Both the position numbers and the translations under genes were made by a program. Shown piece after piece: positions 61,130 through 64,000 of a stretch of DNA of 64,000 nucleotides (its first letter is position 1; each line of letters begins with the position of its first letter). The DNA is taken from positions 57,839,596 to 57,903,595 of the forward strand of contig CM073889.1 of NCBI GenBank assembly GCA_037176705.1, given 5' to 3'. The stretch is from Molossus alvarezi (taxonomy: Eukaryota > Chordata > Mammalia > Chiroptera > Molossidae). The notes below the pieces were generated by a model that had not been told where the DNA came from, searched no databases, and was given only the letters and a program-made list of their open reading frames with translations.

Positions 61130-61720
61130 CATTATCATTCCTTCTTCTATAATTGTCTTTATATTCTTATTATACAAGCTATACATAATAATATAGTCTT
61201 TACAAAATTAAAAACATTGGATAAAGCTAAGTCCCCTTTGGCCCTTTCTATGATTCTGAATGCCCTGGGACTGCCCAGAGGTAATTACTGTGTTTGTTTG
61301 GAGTGTACTCTTTCAGACTTTCTTCTCTATATCCACATAAATTACATGTACCTACAGAACAAATAACGTGCCAGTGTATGTGTGTCCAGCATATATTTAC
61401 ACATAGACCATGACTTGCTTTTCCACCCAACAAGATGTTTTAGGCATCTTCCTGTGCCAACACATAGAGCTCCAGAACACTGTCTAACTGCCATTTTCCA
61501 TTCCAGAGTCCCATGGGTAATGCTTATCCACTGACCTGTTCACAGGCAGTGAGGCTGTTTCCAATTTCTCACACTTGGAACAAGGGCCACAATACCTCCT
61601 TGCCTGTGGCTGCTTGTGCCCACATAGAGGGTCTCTCTAGGACATATCCCCAAAAGAAGAGCTGTGGGGTTCCTGGGTCTCCCCTTCCTACATGGCTCCA
61701 GATTTAGATAGTCACTGAAT
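61130..61720 (+). mobile_element. Old L1-like 3' remnant
   Basis: GAGGCTGTTTCCAATTTCTCACACTTGGAACAAGGGCC and AGGACATATCCCCAAAAGAAGAGCTGTGGGGTTCCTGGG parallel the ancient L1 3' region. Family uncertain. Confidence 0.5.
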
Positions 61721-62808
61721 CACTCTATGTACCTAGAGCTGTACCCTCTTTTGGCTACTACACTCCAATCTCTTTCTCACTAAAATGTGAGTTTCTATAT
61801 AATAATACCTACTGCTTACTGAGTATTTATTATGTGCTTAACAAATTACCTCCTGATGCCCTCTTAACAAATTTCCAAAGCAAAGGAAATGTGCCTCAGG
61901 CAGTTACATCATCTGACATAGGTCACACATCAGGCAGCACTGCTGGTACCTGCACACTCACTGGTTTGACCTCAAAGCCCGGCTCCACATGGGGTCCCCA
62001 CCTGACACAGGGCCCTGTGCATACTGCATAAACCTCCACAGAGAAGGTGTTTAAACAGTGAACTATTTGCTTTTAAATCCTACCCCTAATGCCCATACAA
62101 CAGGCATCAGCTCATCAGTTTGTCCAGGACATGCTGGGTGGGCATCTATCACAGCTAAGCCTGGAACTGGACAGTGGGGATGCAGAGAAAAATAAGATAT
62201 TAGATTGATCTCTGGGTAAGACAAATAGTAAGCAGAAAAGATTCTTAAGTTGAATTTTGAAAAGTGAGCATAATGTGAAAGGAAAAAAGAGGGTGGGTAT
62301 TCTAGAGAGAACAGAGGATATATAAAAATAAACAACGAAGTAGATTCTGTGTTCTGAAATCAAGAATCAAGCAACGCCTCAGATTTGAAAAATATCTTTA
62401 GAACTGGTTGGATCCATGCATGGCAAATAGGTTTCACCTTGAATGTCAACCCTGAAGAGTTGATACCAGCTGTTAGAGTATTGCAACTGAGAATCTTGAG
62501 GCCATGTCCAAGTTCAGCAGGAGACCACTGGGATCCACAGTCTGTCAGGGGTACAGATGAGGGCAGAGGCAAGAAGCCAACCCCCTCCTCTCCAAGACAA
62601 AGCTACTGAGGCTCTCTACAGGTGGCCCAGACTACCCCACAGAACTGGGCTTTGGCCTTAGGAGTACTGTCACGCTACATCTTCTGATTGGACTTTCCAT
62701 TCCCACATGGTACACAAACACTACCTCTGTTGGTCCTCTCTCTCTCAAGAGGCAGAACTCTGCCAGCATTGGTTTGGAAGTAAAGGCCTGCAAAGGGCCC
62801 TGAAGTTT

Positions 62809-62863
<55 letters not shown>

Positions 62864-62980
62864 GTAGGCTGAAATGTAAGGAAATGTTACAGCGCCAGGG
62901 AAATCAGTCTGCTAATCAACAAGCAGCTAATCCTCTGTCCTTTAAATTCCTGAGAGAGGGTAAGCAACCCACTATAGCAG
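61721..62980. other. Intronic DNA with a (CA)n run
   Basis: A MIR- or L2-like scrap lies near 61805-61860 (GCTTACTGAGTATTTATTATGTGC). Otherwise nothing is recognised apart from the microsatellite. Confidence 0.4.
62814..62860 (+). repeat. (CA)n microsatellite
   Basis: A pure AC/CA run of about 23 units. Confidence 0.95.
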
Positions 62981-63245
62981 GAAAGAGCAAGTGTAAACTC
63001 ATGCAGACTTGGTTCAAATTCCCACTCTGCTGCCACCTGGCTGTGTGTCCCTGGGCACTTCTGTGGATTTTTGCATTTAGTCCTTGTAAGAGCCTGATAG
63101 AAACAGGCATCATCATTGTCTCTGTTACACAGACTAAGAAAATAAGCCTGAGAGATTAAGTGATTTAGTTTTCACATCTGCAAAATGGGACAATGATGGC
63201 ATCTGCAACATGAGCTTCTTGTGACCAAGAGACTCCAGGTACTGT
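62981..63245 (+). mobile_element. MIR SINE split by an opposite-strand MIR
   Basis: Plus-strand MIR words occur at 62995-63062 (CAGACTTGGTTCAAATTCCCACTCTGC, CTGTGTGTCCCTGGGCA) and resume at 63165-63215 (AGTTTTCACATCTGCAAAATGGGACAATGATGG). Between them a reverse MIR-like segment (63085-63163) reads TCTCTGTTACACAGACTAAGAAAATAAGCCTGAGAGATTAAGTGATTT. Confidence 0.65.
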
Positions 63246-63302
63246 TTACACATCTAGCACAACAGGTGATAGGCAATAAGTAGTTTCTTAAAGAGAAATT
63301 TA

Positions 63303-63519
63303 GACTGGTCAGTGTGGCTCAGTGGTTGAGCATCGACCAATGCACCAAGAGGTCACCGGTTTGACTCCCAGTCAGGGCACATGCCCAGGTTGTGGGCCAA
63401 ATCCCCAGTGGGGGGCATGTAGGAGGTGGCCATTTAATGTTCTCTGTCATCAATGTTTCTCTCTCTCTCCCCCTCTATCGTCCTCTCTCTCTAAAATCAA
63501 TAAAGATTAGAAAAAAAAA
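63303..63519 (+). mobile_element. Ves-type bat SINE, subtype A
   Basis: The head is GACTGGTCAGTGTGGCTCAG, the B-box area GGTTTGACTCC, and the tail AATCAATAAAG. The target-site duplication is not clear. Confidence 0.93.
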
Positions 63520-64000
63520 TGCATTCACTGAATTTTGATTTGTTAAATGGATTATTAAGTGGGGTTTGATTTGTTAACCTCTCAGAGGGCCATGTACACC
63601 AGTTTAAACCACATATTTTGGTAAATTTCTGAATAGAAAATGCTCCTTTTAAACGGTTAGGTAAAATAGGAAAGTGAGAGCTAGAAACTACTTTTGAATT
63701 CAGAATAATTTGAACATTATCTGGAAAAAAGAATGTTTAGAATGCCATATTATTAGGGGTTTAAAGAAATGACTACTGTTATAATAGTTAATCGATCTGT
63801 CATTAGCTAACTAATTTGATGCAAAATGGGAAAACTCAAGCCCTTGAACGCAGCTCATTCTTTCAAGTGGGTACAAACCCCTCCCCATAGTTGACTTAAG
63901 AAGCCTCACTTGAAAATGATGGTGAAGTCACACAGCTCAGCTCCAGCAAGTCACAGTGTCCACATTGATCAGATCCCTTTGAATCAAAGTCCTTGGAGCA
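63520..64000. other. AT-rich unique DNA
   Basis: No repeat or gene recognised. It includes homeodomain/POU-like words (TTAATCGAT, GCTAACTAATTTGATGCAAAAT) at about 63789-63826. The possible regulatory role is inference. Confidence 0.25.

Noticed and set aside
62632..62859. Cys-Val repeat open frames
   Set aside because: Translation of the (CA)n microsatellite.
1..64000. CRISPR array, operon or defence system
   Set aside because: The window is mammalian nuclear DNA; no regularly spaced direct repeats with unique spacers and no prokaryotic genes occur.

Overview
This window is nuclear DNA of a placental mammal, almost certainly a bat. The main evidence is fourteen copies of tRNA-derived SINEs of the bat Ves type, with RNA polymerase III A and B boxes, a CT-rich 3' part and an A-rich tail. 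Several L1 retrotransposons of one mammalian family are also present. No recent DNA transposons of the kind abundant in vesper bats were seen, which leans towards a non-vespertilionid bat such as a phyllostomid or molossid; that is inference.

Only one host protein-coding exon is convincing. It lies on the minus strand at 19841-19976 and encodes the twin-CX9C CHCH domain of CHCHD6 (MIC25), a subunit of the mitochondrial MICOS complex. It has consensus acceptor and donor sites and correct phase. CHCHD6 has large introns, so 20-64 kb is probably its intron on the 5' side and 0-19.8 kb its 3' intron or terminal region. No other CHCHD6 exon was recognised with certainty; a weak candidate terminal exon lies at 13205-13383.

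Layout: 1-3815, a 5'-truncated minus-strand L1. 3925-10419, a near full-length plus-strand L1, head-to-head with the first and carrying three SINEs. 10.4-11.3 kb, two minus-strand SINEs and a long polypyrimidine tract. 11.3-36.8 kb, mostly old unique DNA with MIR, L2, MLT1-like and old L1 remnants, four younger insertions (three SINEs and an L1 3' end), the CHCHD6 exon and several small local duplications. 36.8-45.4 kb, an old plus-strand L1 into which an L1 3' end, four SINEs and a full-length minus-strand L1 have inserted, each with target-site duplications. 45.46-47.59 kb, an ORF1-only 'half-L1' (HAL1-like) flanked by an 18-bp target-site duplication. 47.6-64 kb, old intronic-type DNA with MIR, L2 and hAT remnants, a nine-unit 31-bp minisatellite and two SINEs.

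All L1 reading frames seen are broken by stops or frameshifts, so no autonomous element appears intact. There is no operon-like gene set, CRISPR array or defence system. The unusual content is transposon nesting, the half-L1, local repeats, and possible terminal-exon or conserved non-coding sequence.
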